Source of the DNA: Vombatus ursinus
Lineage: Eukaryota > Chordata > Mammalia > Diprotodontia > Vombatidae
DNA length: 64,000 nucleotides
Reading direction: 5' to 3'
Assembly: GCF_900497805.2 (NCBI RefSeq)
Contig: NW_020953950.1
Location: 1,286,884-1,350,883, forward strand
Shown here: in pieces, positions 10,850 to 21,179 of the stretch
Position numbering within the stretch: the stretch's first letter is position 1
Layout of the letters: the number at the start of each line of letters is the position of its first letter
Notes under the pieces: model-generated
The model's input: only the letters and a program-made list of their open reading frames with translations
Database searches by the model: none
What the model was told of the DNA's origin: nothing
Position numbers and translations under genes: made by a program

Positions 10850-11075
10850 TAACGGCCCTCTGTAAAGCTCGAAAAGTATGAACACATGATCTCATTTGAA
10901 CCTTACGCTGGCCCTATGAGGCAGGCACTACTATGCCCATTTTACAGATGAGAACATTGAGGTCGTGATTCTGTGACTTTCTCATAGTTGTACAACTTGC
11001 AAGTGTCTGAGACTGAATTTGGACCTGGGTCTTCCTTGTTGCAGCTCCCAGGCTCTATGGACTATTATGTTACCT
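10850..11075 (-). mobile_element. MIR/THER SINE
   Basis: 'ctctgtaaagctcgaaaagt', then 'cccattttacagatgagaac' and 'agtgtctgagactgaatttg'. The stretch 11,076-11,335 after it is mostly unassigned, with MIR-like traces near 11,240-11,330. Confidence 0.8.
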
Positions 11076-11335
11076 GGCATGCGCTGGGCACAGCTCATCA
11101 CAGAGATCATTTTAAGCAAAGCAATAATTCAGAAAAATAAGGCACCAGCATGGGGAGTTAGAAAAGGAAGAGAACACTATTGTGGACAGGTCTCAAAGAG
11201 GCAGTGATCCACAGATCTTTGTTTCAACTTATCTTTCAATGGGAGCAGAACACAGTGGAAAAGGTATGGGCCTGGAAGTCAAGATGAGTCTTTAGTCTAA
11301 GGCTTCGTTCAAACTTGCTCCTACATTTTACATTT

Positions 11336-11870
11336 TCAGGTCCTTCTCAGCTCTGCCATTCTGGGTTCTAAGGCCCCTCCCAGCTCTGGCATTCTGTGTT
11401 CTAAGTCCTTTCCCAGCTTTGACATTCCATGTTCTAAGGCCCCTCCCAGCTCTGACATTCTGTGTTCTAAGGGTCCTTCCAGCTCTGTAAGGCCCCATTC
11501 TATATTCTATGTATTTATTTATTTATTTATTTATTTTTTTGGTTGGGCAATGGGGGTTAAGTGACTTGCCTAGGGTCACACAGCTAGTAAGTGTTATGTG
11601 TCTGAGGCCGGATTTGAACTGGATTCTCCTGAATCCAGGGCTGGTGCTCTATCCACTGCGCCACCTAGCTGCCCCCCTCCCCATTCTATATTCTAAGACT
11701 GCAGTCCGCTCTGACATTCCATGTTCTAAGGGCCCTCCCAGCTCTGACATTTTGTGAATTAGGAACCCTCCCAGCTTTGACATTCCATGCTGTAAGGCCC
11801 CTCTCAATTTTGACATTTAGTGCCCAAAAGCTCCTTCTAGCTCTGATTTTCTCTGACTCTATTCAGGGCC
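11336..11870 (+). repeat. 33-bp minisatellite, array B
   Basis: The same unit and orientation as array A, in two blocks (11,336-11,509 and 11,677-11,870). The blocks are separated by a young CORE-SINE that duplicated 17 bp of the array, so the array is older than that SINE. Units such as 'ccagctctgacattctgtgt' alternate with decayed ones. Confidence 0.93.
11511..11676 (-). mobile_element. Young CORE-SINE inserted in array B
   Basis: (TTTA)n tail, 'ggttgggcaatgggggttaa', ending 'gccacctagctgccc'. Perfect 17-bp target duplication 'ccccattctatattcta' at 11,493-11,509 and 11,679-11,695. Confidence 0.95.
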
Positions 11871-12237
11871 CTTTAAAACCCTGGGGTATTTTGACTCTGA
11901 CTTCATTTAAGCAGGATAATCAAACTCCTACCCCTATGAGAACTGGTTCTGTCTTTCTGTGTCTTTTCTAGCTCATTAAAGCCTGAATGTCTTACAAGTA
12001 CCTTTCGATGGGTTTTCCTGGCTTTGTTTACTGTTCTTGTCACAAGCATAGTAATCCAGCATCTGTGGAGAGCTAAGTGACTGTCTTGCAAAACTTGTTG
12101 ACATTTTGGTTGGTTTTTAAAGGCTTTTGAAGCACCCCCCCCCCCAGCTGTTGCATAGCTTTTATGTGGCCCATTGGGATTAGTCCCGTCCCAGATACAT
12201 CTGTACCTCTGCAGACAGGCTAGTTCCTGAATTGGAT
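11871..12237. other. Single-copy sequence
   Basis: No repeat or gene recognised apart from a C homopolymer (about 12,136-12,146). Confidence 0.5.
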
Positions 12238-12408
12238 CTTAAGCTATACCTGGAAGGGACCTTACAGACTGTCTGGTTCAATTCCTTTATTTGCCGGTTG
12301 AGGCCCAGAGAGGGGTCAGCCACTTATTAGATAACAAGATTCGCACCCAGGTCCTCTCGCTCCCAATCTGACATCCCAGCTCCAACCCTACACTGCCTCC
12401 ACCTAGCT
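12238..12408 (-). mobile_element. MIR3-type SINE
   Basis: Reverse-strand tail 'acctggaagggaccttacag' and core 'gaggcccagagaggggtcag'. Confidence 0.75.
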
Positions 12409-12434
12409 GGGCAAGTCTGGGGTCCTGGATAGGG

Positions 12435-12585
12435 TTTTTTTTTTTTTTTTGGCTAGGCAATGGGGTTAAGTGACTTGCCCAGGGTCACACAGCTAGTAAG
12501 TGTTATGTGTCTGAGGCCAGATTTGAACTCAGGTTCTCCTGAATCCAGGGTTGGTGCTCTATCCACTGTACCACCTAGCTGCCTT
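12435..12585 (-). mobile_element. Young CORE-SINE
   Basis: T run, 'ggctaggcaatggggttaag', ending 'accacctagctgcc'. Target duplication of 13 bp with one mismatch at 12,427-12,439 and 12,588-12,600. Confidence 0.94.
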
Positions 12586-12889
12586 TTGGATAGAGTTTTT
12601 GATGGTTCTCATTTTTACCCCTATGTTTACATTCTATTTCTTCTACTGTATAGTAATGTCTAGGGGTCAGATCTATATTTTCTGGGTTTTTTGTTTTCAT
12701 TTTATATTTTTTCACCTTTCATGGCATCTGATTTTGGGCTTTGAAATCAAAGAGTGTTTAATACATGGCACTGACTATCTGCATATTATACAACAACCCC
12801 TAGTGTTTTGAATCTCATGAAAAAGCATTAATGTCACAGCATATAAAAACAACTATTTCATTAACAAGGTGTAATGGCTATAATCATTT
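12586..12889. other. AT-rich single-copy sequence
   Basis: No repeat or gene recognised. Confidence 0.5.
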
Positions 12890-13345
12890 GTAGAAAAACA
12901 GTTAAGGAGCATGGAAATAAGATAAGACAGGGGGCTGGCAGATATGGTTTTGAATCCTGCCTTGAACTCTAGCAGTGTGACCTCTCTGTGCCTCAGTTTC
13001 CCCATTTGTAAAATGACAAAAATAAAACCAAACAAACCCAGAACCTTAGAGTTGGAAAATATGACCTTTATGGTCCCTTCTAGCTCTCATTCAAGCTCCT
13101 ATGACTTACTGTGATCTTGGAAAGAGCATGAGATTTGGGATCAGAGGAGCTGGGTTCAAATCTTCGCTCTCCTACTTACTTATTACCTGCGTGACTTTCA
13201 GAGAGTGAGGGGTTGAACTCGATGGTCCTTCTCAAGCCAGATCTATGAGGTCATGACCTCTCTGTGCCTCAGTTTCCTCATCTTTAAAAGAAAGGGGTTT
13301 TACTAGATGGCTTCTAATGTTGCTTACAATCTATGATCATATATG
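12890..13345 (+). mobile_element. Two MIR/MIR3 SINEs in tandem
   Basis: First copy at about 12,890-13,095 with tail 'ggtcccttctagctctcatt'; second at about 13,100-13,345 with 'gagctgggttcaaatcttcg' and 'cctcagtttcctcatcttta'. Confidence 0.78.
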
Positions 13346-13728
13346 ATTTCTGTGAGCCTCATTTTTTTCTCCTATGAAATGGGGATAACAACACCTAAGC
13401 TGCCTCTCTATCAGTGTTGTTTTGACATGAGCCCTTTACAAATCTGAAAGCATCATGGCGGCCAGACATTACTTGATTGTACCTGACTCTTACCATATCT
13501 AGTCAGGATAAAGATTTTTGGACCGGATTGACTGAACTGGGTAAACAGTATCACGTTCTCAGAAAACTAAGGTTGTCTTAAAAAGTATAGGATTTAGAGT
13601 GGGAAGGTATCCTGGAGATCATGGAATTAGAGAATTGGAGAATTTCAGAGAGCAAAGGAACCTTAGCAACTAATCCAACCCAAAACTGAAAAACAAAGAA
13701 AAACAGAAACACCTAATCCCTATGGCAA
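13346..13728. other. Degraded MIR traces and single-copy sequence
   Basis: A MIR plus-strand remnant runs to about 13,450. A MIR3 tail in reverse orientation starts near 13,610 and is interrupted by the following MAR1. Confidence 0.5.
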
Positions 13729-13976
13729 TGCTGGACAGCTCGGTGGCTCAGTGGATAGAGTGCTGGGCACGGAGTCAGGGAGACTCATCTTTCTGAGTTC
13801 GAATCTGGCCTCAGACACTTCTTGGCTGTGTAATCCTGGGCAAGTCACCTAACCCTGTTTGCCCTAGTTTCCTCATCTGTAAACTGAGCTGGAGAAGGAA
13901 ATGGCAAACCATCTTTGCCAAGAACACCCCAAATGGGGTCACAGAGTCAGACACGACTGAATCAACTGAACAACAA
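13729..13976 (+). mobile_element. MAR1-type tRNA-RTE SINE, full length
   Basis: 'gtggctcagtggatagagtg', 'tgagctggagaaggaaatgg' and the end 'actgaatcaactgaacaaca'. Flanked by the 8-bp duplication 'tatggcaa' (13,721-13,728 and 13,977-13,984). Confidence 0.95.
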
Positions 13977-13984
13977 TATGGCAA

Positions 13985-14580
13985 CACAGACGAGTGGATA
14001 TCTACCCTCTGCTTGAAGACCACCTAGTCCAGTCTCCTCATCTTACAGACGCAGAACTGCCCAAGAACCAGAGGAGACGACTGTCGACGACCTAGAGTCA
14101 TACGTGTGGAGCTAGAAAGGACCTCAGTGGCCAATGGGTTCATCCTTTTCATCTCGTAGGCGAGGAAACTGACGTCCAGAGAGGCCGAGTGAATGGCATC
14201 ATCTTGTAGTAGACAAGATTCCTAGATCTCGTGTCAGGAAGAACTAGGTTCAGATCCCTTAGATGTAAGATCATGGGCAAGTTCCTTAATCTCCCCATGT
14301 CTCAGTTTCTCCACCTGTAAAAATGGGTCCAGAAAGCTGCAAGGGACCTTCAGAGGCCATCTGGTCCAAATACTCATTTTACAGATGAGGTCACAGAGGC
14401 CCAGAGAGAAGCATAACTCTCCAGGTTGTGTTGTAGTAGATATGAAAGTGGAGGCAAAGGGTTTTGCAAACTTTCAAGTTAGGTCTGTCCGTGTATCATT
14501 TTTTGCCGACGGTCACAGAGTAAAGCCAAGATTTGAACCCAGATCTTTGAACTCCACATCCATTTTCCATTGCTCCATTT
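13985..14580. mobile_element. Cluster of MIR/MIR3 SINE relics
   Basis: Minus-strand copies at about 13,998-14,225 and 14,345-14,580 ('ttacagatgaggtcacagag') and a plus-strand copy at about 14,225-14,335 ('tctcagtttctccacctgta'). Confidence 0.7.
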
Positions 14581-15170
14581 AGAACAAATACCAAGCACAG
14601 TGGTGGTAGTGGTGGTGGTGGGGTGAAGCAGAGGGCATAGGAAATGTGCCTGTAAGTTCCCTCTTCCTTTTCTTCTTTGAATACGAATTAAAACACTGAA
14701 GATCACTCAGGTTCCTCCAGCAGGGCTTATCTGACCTTATCTGACCTAGTTGTGTCCAGTAGGCTCTTGGCATAATTCATACAGATGTTGAACCAAAGCT
14801 TCGAAAGACATAAATCACAGCATTAGCCATCTGACATTACTCAGAGTAACTTTACAATGATGAACAAGTTCCTTGTCAGCCAAATGAGAAGTAAATATGC
14901 CATCATTTGGTTTCTTATTGGAAAATCCATTTCTCAGCTGAGTGGCTTGGACAGTAGCAGTTTGCAGGTTTTAGGGGAGGGGGGATAGAAGGAACCGGTT
15001 CTTTTTTGCATTGACATAGCCAGCTCCCTCCTTTCCAGCCAGGCATTTGGTACAATTCCATTGCAAGGCCTTCGACTGAGGCCCAGCACCCCTGTCTTCA
15101 AGTAGGGAAACCAGAGTCCACAGGACCTTGGGCTATTTTTCTGTCCTGGGATTAGACAAGTCATGGGGGT
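14581..15170. other. Mostly single-copy sequence
   Basis: A short (TGG)n run at about 14,602-14,621; otherwise no repeat or gene recognised. Confidence 0.5.
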
Positions 15171-15480
15171 TCTGAGCTGGAACTGGTCTTAGAAATCCTT
15201 TAGTGCTCTTTACAGAGGAGAAGACTGAGATCCACACTAGCAAAGTGGCATTTCAAAGAATCTCAGAGGTGAAAGGGCCTCATTGACCACCCCATCCAAC
15301 CCCGCTTCTGCATCCTGCCCAACAAGTGGGGCATGTAGCTTTTGCTAGAAGAGCTCTAGCAAGGGGGAACCCACTCTCTTGAGTGGGTTCACAGAGGCAG
15401 TAAACAATGGAACCTAGATTTGAACCAAACTGCTTTAACTCCAGATCCCAGGCCATCATCATTAAATCACAGTTAGTCAA
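15171..15480 (-). mobile_element. MIR3-type SINE relics
   Basis: Two decayed reverse-strand copies: 'ctttacagaggagaagactg' near 15,208, and 'ggaacctagatttgaaccaa' near 15,410. Confidence 0.6.
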
Positions 15481-15929
15481 ATTGTACTTGGCCTATAGCT
15501 TTGCAAAAAAAAAAGTGACTGCCAGACCTGATTGCTTGCCATGGCATGCAGCAGGCCATCAATGAGGAGGAGGGAAACTGCCCTGTGGGCTCTCTGTCTC
15601 CTAAACTCCAAGCAGCTTGGGGTGAATGCATAGGATTGTCATAGTACCTAACAGAACATACCTAGAGATGACAAGAGTTCTCCCCTATTATGGCTGAATT
15701 CATTCAACTAAACGGACTGATTGATGATATAGATACAGAGATGATAGAGCATCCTTGAGCTTTGCCTACATCGGCTCATCCTTAAAATCCTTCCAGACCA
15801 CCCATCTTCAGAGTACTTAGGATTGGCTCAGAGCATAGAATTACAGAGTTAGAAGGACCTTGGAAATCATTTGAAACAACTCATACCTGAATAAAAATCT
15901 TCTCCAACATACCTGACAATTGATCATCC
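15481..15929. other. Single-copy sequence with a MIR3 trace
   Basis: The end of this stretch (about 15,835-15,925) has a reverse MIR3 tail ('agagttagaaggaccttgga'). Nothing else recognised. Confidence 0.45.
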
Positions 15930-16275
15930 AGTTTGACCCCATGCTTAGAATGTTCTCCCGCTTTCTTTCCAACTCTTAGAGTACCTGCCTTGCTTAAAAG
16001 CTCAGCTCAGCCCCTCTCTCCCACATGAAACCTTTCTGACATCTCCAGGTGCTGAGACCCCCTCCCCCTGCCCCCTGCCCCTGCTTCCCTAACATTATTA
16101 TATGTTTACTTTCTGTGTGTTTTGTTCTTGATTATGGGTATGTTGTTAGATAGACTGTAAGGTCCCTGAGGGCAAGGATACTTTTATTTTTGTCCTCCTA
16201 TCCCCAGCACCTAGCATGGTAACTGGAACATAGTAGGCACTTAATAAATGCTTGTGGGTTGATTGATGGATTAAT
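15930..16275 (+). mobile_element. L2 LINE 3' end
   Basis: 'gactgtaaggtccctgaggg', 'tccccagcacctagcatgg' and 'ggcacttaataaatgcttgt'. Confidence 0.9.
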
Positions 16276-16429
16276 TGAACAAGGGCATCTAATGAGGGAC
16301 ACTGATGCAGGATAGAGAGAGTAGAACCCCATCAGAATAGAACCCATTACATAGATGTAGATCAATGAGTCAAGTCACAGGCTCACAAGACTTGTTTTGG
16401 GAGAGCCTTGACTTTATTTTGTGCTTACT

Positions 16430-16680
16430 TCTCTGGGTTCCTGTGATATTCCCCAGTCTGACTCTTGACATTTTACTTTTGTCCTTGTGTCCCCAAAGCT
16501 TAGCATGGAGCCTTGCACATAGTATTCATCTAATGCATGTCTGTTGTTTTGAGTTGAATTGAACTCTGCCTTGGGACAAATCACTTTTTCTACTGGGCCT
16601 CAGTTTTCTCATCTGGAAAAAAAGGAGGCTGGACTAGATGACTCTAAAGGCACCTTCCAGCTTGAAATTCATTATCCTGG
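16430..16680 (+). mobile_element. L2 3' end followed by MIR3
   Basis: L2 at about 16,430-16,560 ('ccccaaagcttagcatggag'), MIR3 at 16,563-16,680 ('gggcctcagttttctcatct', 'ggctggactagatgactcta'). Confidence 0.75.
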
Positions 16681-16839
16681 GATCTCTTAAAGACTCTCTT
16701 CTATCGTTTCACTTTCCTGATGAGGAAATTCAGGCCCAACGATCTCCTCTGAAAACTCTCTCCTTGTAGTAAATCTATAACAACTCCGTTGTTTCCTATT
16801 TGAGTGTGGATATCACGTCTCCTAATGCCAGCCTTATAA

Positions 16840-17055
16840 TATGGTAATTGTAACTGACATTTATGTAGAAATTCACATATATTATTTCATTTAGAGATAC
16901 GCAAGGAGAGCATTTTGCAAATTCTATACAAATTCAACTATGATGTCTATTATCTCCTTGGAGATTAATTAAAAACCCTGCGAGATGAGGACTTACCCAG
17001 GTTACCCAGTATGCACCAGAGGTGGGGCTTGACCTCAGGTTTTTCTAACTCTGAG
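16840..17055 (-). mobile_element. MIR/THER SINE
   Basis: 'taactgacatttatgtagaa' to 'ttgacctcaggtttttctaa'; diverged. Confidence 0.65.
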
Positions 17056-17060
17056 GCTGG

Positions 17061-17213
17061 TTTTCTTTTCTTTTCTTTTTTTTTTCCTTTCCTTTCCTTT
17101 CCTTTTCTTCTTTCTTTATTTTTTGAAGGTAATTGGGATTAAGTGACTTGCCCAGGGTCACACAGCTAGTAAGTGTCTGGGGTCAGATTTGAACTCAGGT
17201 CCTCCTGACCTCG
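17061..17213 (-). mobile_element. Young CORE-SINE, 5' truncated
   Basis: A 60-base TTTTC-rich tail is followed by 'aggtaattgggattaagtga' and 'gaactcaggtcctcctgacc'. The tRNA-like head is missing. Confidence 0.88.
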
Positions 17214-17253
17214 CTGGCTTTCTACTCATCATACTCTGTAAAGTTGGTGCAAA

Positions 17254-17360
17254 GCATAAATACATACATACATACATACATATATACATATATATACATA
17301 TATATACACATACATACATATATATATACATATACATATACATATATATATATATATATC
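17254..17360. repeat. (TACA/TA)n microsatellite
   Basis: Alternating pyrimidine-purine tract of TACA and TA units. It yields meaningless Tyr/Ile-rich frames. Confidence 0.96.
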
Positions 17361-17757
17361 TTTGGTTGATCATCCCTGGCTAATGTCCTCTTTGTGGGTT
17401 GGAAATAGCCCCACACTCCCCAAAACCCTGTAAGAGGAGGATGGGCTTTCATAGGTTCTACCAAACTAGACAAGTTTCAAGTATGGGGCTGCCAAGAGAA
17501 CTGGATTTCTGCTGTCTGCAGATGGAGCCTACATTCATTTGATGAGGCTCTCAGTACCAGAAACCTGGACAGCAGCTGGGGAACGTTTCCAGGCATAGGA
17601 GCTCATGAGGACTGTCTACAAAGATACCGAGGGTTTGTGCCCTGTAAATGAGGAGGTGCCTGCCCCAGTAAAATCACAGATTCTGCAGGTAGGAGTGTCA
17701 TCTTCTAGGGCCAAGCTTAGAATTTATCTAGTCTGACACCTCCCTCTACCTTTTTCT
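17361..17757. other. Single-copy sequence
   Basis: No gene recognised; the last 60 bases are a reverse MIR3 tail. Confidence 0.45.
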
Positions 17758-17992
17758 GTTGTTGTTCAGCTGTTTGTTTTTCAGTCACGTCTGACTATTT
17801 TGTTGGCAAAGGAGTGGTCTGCCATTTCCTTCTTCAGCTCATTTTACAGATGAGGAAACTGAGGCAAACAGGGTGAAGCGACTTGCCCAAGGTCACACAG
17901 CTTATAAGTGTCTGAGGTCAGGTTTGAACTCCGCAAGATGAGTCTTCTTGACTCCAGGCCTGACACCTATCCACTGTGCCACCTAGCTGCCC
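17758..17992 (-). mobile_element. MAR1-type tRNA-RTE SINE
   Basis: 'tgttgttcagctgtttgttt' (RTE tail) through 'cagatgaggaaactgaggca' to 'gccacctagctgccc'. Near full length. Confidence 0.93.
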
Positions 17993-18260
17993 ATTTTACA
18001 GATGAAGAAACTGAGGCCTGTGGAGAAGTGGCTTATGATCACAACATCCTAGCCTGAAAATTGGAAGGGAGGTCCAATACCTTCGTTTCACAGGGGAGGG
18101 ACATAAGCCTCTGACTAGCAGAGTGGCTGAAGAGGGTGGGACGGTATACTAAAGATGAGAAAGGACGTCACAGACCATTGGGTCCAAGTTCTCTATTTTA
18201 AAGATGAGGAAATGGAAGCTGAGGATTGGAACCCAGCTCCTATGACACCAGACTCTCTGT
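17993..18260 (-). mobile_element. MIR relics
   Basis: 'cattttacagatgaagaaac' at about 17,993 and a second decayed copy from about 18,150 ('aagatgaggaaatggaagct'). Confidence 0.65.
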
Positions 18261-18394
18261 GACATCGTATGAAAATGGCACACTTGACAACATTTGACAA
18301 AGTGAGGTGTGTGTGTATGTGTGTATATGCTGGACCTGTGTTTCACCAGTGAGGGAAATTCCAGAGTAGAAACTCCTTCTAACTCTTACGTAAC

Positions 18395-18762
18395 TTGGAG
18401 CATCAGAGTTGCCTGGGACGCTGACAAGTTATATAACTTGTTATATCACTGTGCCTGGAGTCCTGGGTCCTGGGTCCTGAGTTCAAATGACGGTTCTTGT
18501 GTTCTCGGCTGTGTAAGTAAGTCACTTGGTGGGAGAGGTAGCCTGGTCCCGCAGGAAGCCTGGCTCTTTAGTTAGAGAGCCTGCATTAAAATCCTTCCTC
18601 CGTACTTACTCCCTGTGTGATTTAGGGCAAATCACTCTCCCACCGTATCTCAGTTTCCTCATCTATAAAATCAAGGGGCTGCCTAGAAGGTTTCCTAGCT
18701 CTGCCTCTAGGAGCTCAATACACATTCCTTCTCGCTTCTCTGTCTCCTCTCTGATCCTCAGT
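18395..18762 (+). mobile_element. Two decayed MIR SINEs
   Basis: A partial MIR at about 18,400-18,530 and a better one at 18,540-18,715 with 'gtgtgatttagggcaaatca' and 'tatctcagtttcctcatcta'. The second supplies most of the left arm of the inverted repeat described below. Confidence 0.75.
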
Positions 18763-18822
18763 TTCTTCAGCTAGGTGACGCAGTGGATAGAATACTAGGT
18801 TTGGAGTCAGAGAGACCAGAGT
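18621..18822 (+). repeat. Inverted repeat, left arm (202 bp)
   Basis: From 'tttagggcaaatcactctcc' to 'cagagagaccagagt'. Its reverse complement is at 19,536-19,737 with the same length, no gaps and two mismatches by my reading. The arm covers the 3' half of a MIR, about 50 bases of spacer and the first ~60 bases of the next SINE, so it is not a single repeat family inserted twice. Confidence 0.93.
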
Positions 18823-19002
18823 TCAAATGTGGACTCAGATATTTATTAGTTATGTGATCTCACATAGTCAGTTTCCTCAAATGTAATATGAGCATAATAA
18901 TAGTACCTACTTCCCAGAATTGTTAGGAGAATCAAATGAGGTAATATTGTAAAACCCTTAGCATAGTGCCTGGCACATAGTAGGCAGTATATAAATGTTA
19001 TT
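18763..19002 (+). mobile_element. THER/MIR-type CORE-SINE, full length
   Basis: 'cagctaggtgacgcagtgga' head, 'gagaccagagttcaaatgtg', 'agtttcctcaaatgtaatat', and the L2-like end 'agtgcctggcacatagtagg'. Confidence 0.88.
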
Positions 19003-19535
19003 CCCTTCCCTCCCCCCTCTTCATTATCTGTAAATGAGAGGGGTAGTTTAGAGGAGAGCTTTAATCTTCCTTGTAGCTCTGGGTCTCTGGTCCGAGACTT
19101 GCCCATGGTTGCACAGCTAGTATGTGTCAGAGGCAGGAGGAGAGCCCAGGGTCTTCCTGATTCTGAGGCCGTCTCCCTCCTAATTTCTTACCCATGCTGC
19201 CTCTCCAGGTGAAAGGCATCAGTTAGCCTTTTAAGTAGGGGCCAGGCAAGGAGCAGAGACTATTCACAAACTTGTAAAAGACAGCCATTTAACCTTCAAG
19301 CAAAGTGCAAATTCATTTAGCAGCAGTCCTTATCAGCAGGCCTGGGCAGAATAATTCTCCTGAGAACAATAGACAACAGATAAAAATAACTGCAGTGCAG
19401 CAGGGAGACAGATAATAAGGCAGGATACAGTATACAGAATGTTTCCCTCTTTTAAAATCATAATCAGTTGGGCAAGTTGGAAGCAGATGACTGGAGGACC
19501 ATCCAAATTCTTAAGAGGAGTTCATTCACAGCGCC
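19003..19535. other. Spacer of the inverted repeat: MIR relics and single-copy sequence
   Basis: About 19,030-19,200 is MIR-like. About 19,205-19,500 has no recognisable repeat and carries GATA-type motifs ('agacagataataaggc'); it could be conserved non-coding sequence. Confidence 0.45.
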
Positions 19536-19737
19536 ACTCTGGTCTCTCTGACTCCAAACCTAGTATTCTATCCACTGCGTCACCTAGCTGAAGAAACTGA
19601 GGATCAGAGAGGAGACAGAGAAGCGAGAAGGAATGTGTATTGAGCTCCTAGAGGCAGAGCTAGGAAGCCTTCTAGGCAGCCCCTTGATTTTATAGATGAG
19701 GAAACTGAGATACGGTGGGGGAGTGATTTGCCCTAAA
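19536..19737 (-). repeat. Inverted repeat, right arm (202 bp)
   Basis: Reverse complement of 18,621-18,822. The SINE part stops abruptly at 19,536 after its first ~60 bases, so this arm is the derived copy and 18,621-18,822, with its complete SINE, is the source. On its other side lies a 17/16-bp tandem duplication (19,727-19,743 and 19,744-19,759). Confidence 0.93.
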
Positions 19738-19759
19738 CTCTAATTTGCCCTAACTCTAA

Positions 19760-20460
19760 ATGGAGTTGCAGGGGTGTGGAAGGACCAGCCATCACCTGCT
19801 ATCTCCCATCCCTAAGAGAATCCCACCTGAACCTCCACAAACTCTGCCTCTCATAATCAGAGAGATTTTAGGTTTCAACTGATCACCAGTCACCATAGCC
19901 CACAAAGTCATCCCATGGGACTGTTTCACAAGGGGCAGAGTGATCGGGGCTTTTTCAAGGTCACCAGCAATCAAGGGGCATGCTCTCCTCACATTGTGGT
20001 CCTCCAGCCTGCCATCCCACACCTTGAGGAACTCCTCGGGCCGGGCGCCATGTGATGTCATCCCTAAGGGTCTCTCCGAGGGTTTGCTTTCCCCCATCCT
20101 CCTGCCTGGTCCATCTCCTCCGCTGCCTCCTTCCATGGCTTTGGAGGCTGAGGCCATCCTCTTTGGGGACCAGGCTGCACACTTTCTTGGCATGACTGCA
20201 CCTAAGAGGCAGACTGTCCTCTGTACCATCTCTCCCCTTCCGTCCACAACCAAATTTGCCCCTGGCATGAGAAACTTTTGCCTGCAGCTTTGTCTGGAGA
20301 TAATCTGGACTTTTTATTACCAGGATTTTGCAGCACGTGTGACTCAACATAGGCTCAGCAAGACAGATTTACCCATGAAATACACATCCCTTGCCCCACA
20401 TTTGAAATTTCCAAACTGGGGGGAAGGGTTCTCCTCTTTTTTGATTGACTGATTTGAGCT
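19760..20460. other. Unrecognised GC-richer segment with long open frames on both strands
   Basis: A 158-codon frame on the minus strand (19,792-20,268), a 129-codon minus frame (19,961-20,350) and a 170-codon plus frame (19,940-20,452) overlap. I recognise no domain. The low stop density may only reflect base composition, or the segment may be an old coding fossil or processed gene copy. No splice sites, signal peptide or poly(A) addition site could be tied to it. Confidence 0.3.
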
Positions 20461-20499
20461 TTGGGGACTCACTGTATTTGAACACATCCTTTCAATACA

Positions 20500-20990
20500 A
20501 TGAATTAATGAGATAATTTATGTAAATAACCAAATCTTACAGCTCTACATAAATGTTGGCTATTCCTATTATTCCTTAGTAGGAGGCAGGTGTTATGAGA
20601 AGGATGCTAATCTTGTAGTCAAAAGGAAGCCTTACCTAGGTTTTAGACCCAGCTTGGGCACATACCAGCTTTGTGACTGGTAGACTCCTCCTCTGGGGAA
20701 AATGAGAATAATGAGCCTTTTACTACTTACCTGACTAGCAACAAGAGTATTAATACTGGGATTATTGGAAAATAAAATTACTGGTACCCTCTCAATGTCA
20801 ATGGAACATGATGGATAGAGCACTGGTTTTAGAGTCAGGAAGACCTGAGTACAAATCCTGCCAGCTACGTGACCCTGGGTAAGCCACTTAACCTTACTCT
20901 GTCTCAGTTTGTCATTTTAAAGTGATGGTGTTAAACCCGATGGTCTCTAACATTTTTTCCTGCTCTAAATTTATGAGCTTGTGATCCTAT
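20500..20990 (+). mobile_element. MIR and MIR3 relics
   Basis: A MIR 3' end at about 20,505-20,575, a decayed MIR at about 20,580-20,750 and a clearer MIR3 at about 20,805-20,985 ('ggatagagcactggttttag', 'tgaccctgggtaagccactt'). Confidence 0.72.
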
Positions 20991-21179
20991 GATGCCCTTG
21001 TGATGGACACAACCCTTAAGCAAACCGATCACCATCTTGTTTGGGAATCATAAAGACTAGGCAAGCATGGATGAATTGAGAGCTGTATCAAGGGAGAAAG
21101 GACCCCCATTGGTCAGTTCACAGCATCATTGGAATGTTGGAATAGAATAACGATGGTGATGGTGGTGATGGCGGTAATG

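Noticed and set aside
17158-17473. Tyr/Ile/Met-rich frames
   Set aside because: Translation of the TACA/TA microsatellite and an adjoining SINE.
19760-20460. Retrovirus-like or other virus-derived fossil
   Set aside because: No recognisable gag, pol or env motif, no paired LTRs and no primer-binding site; left as unrecognised.
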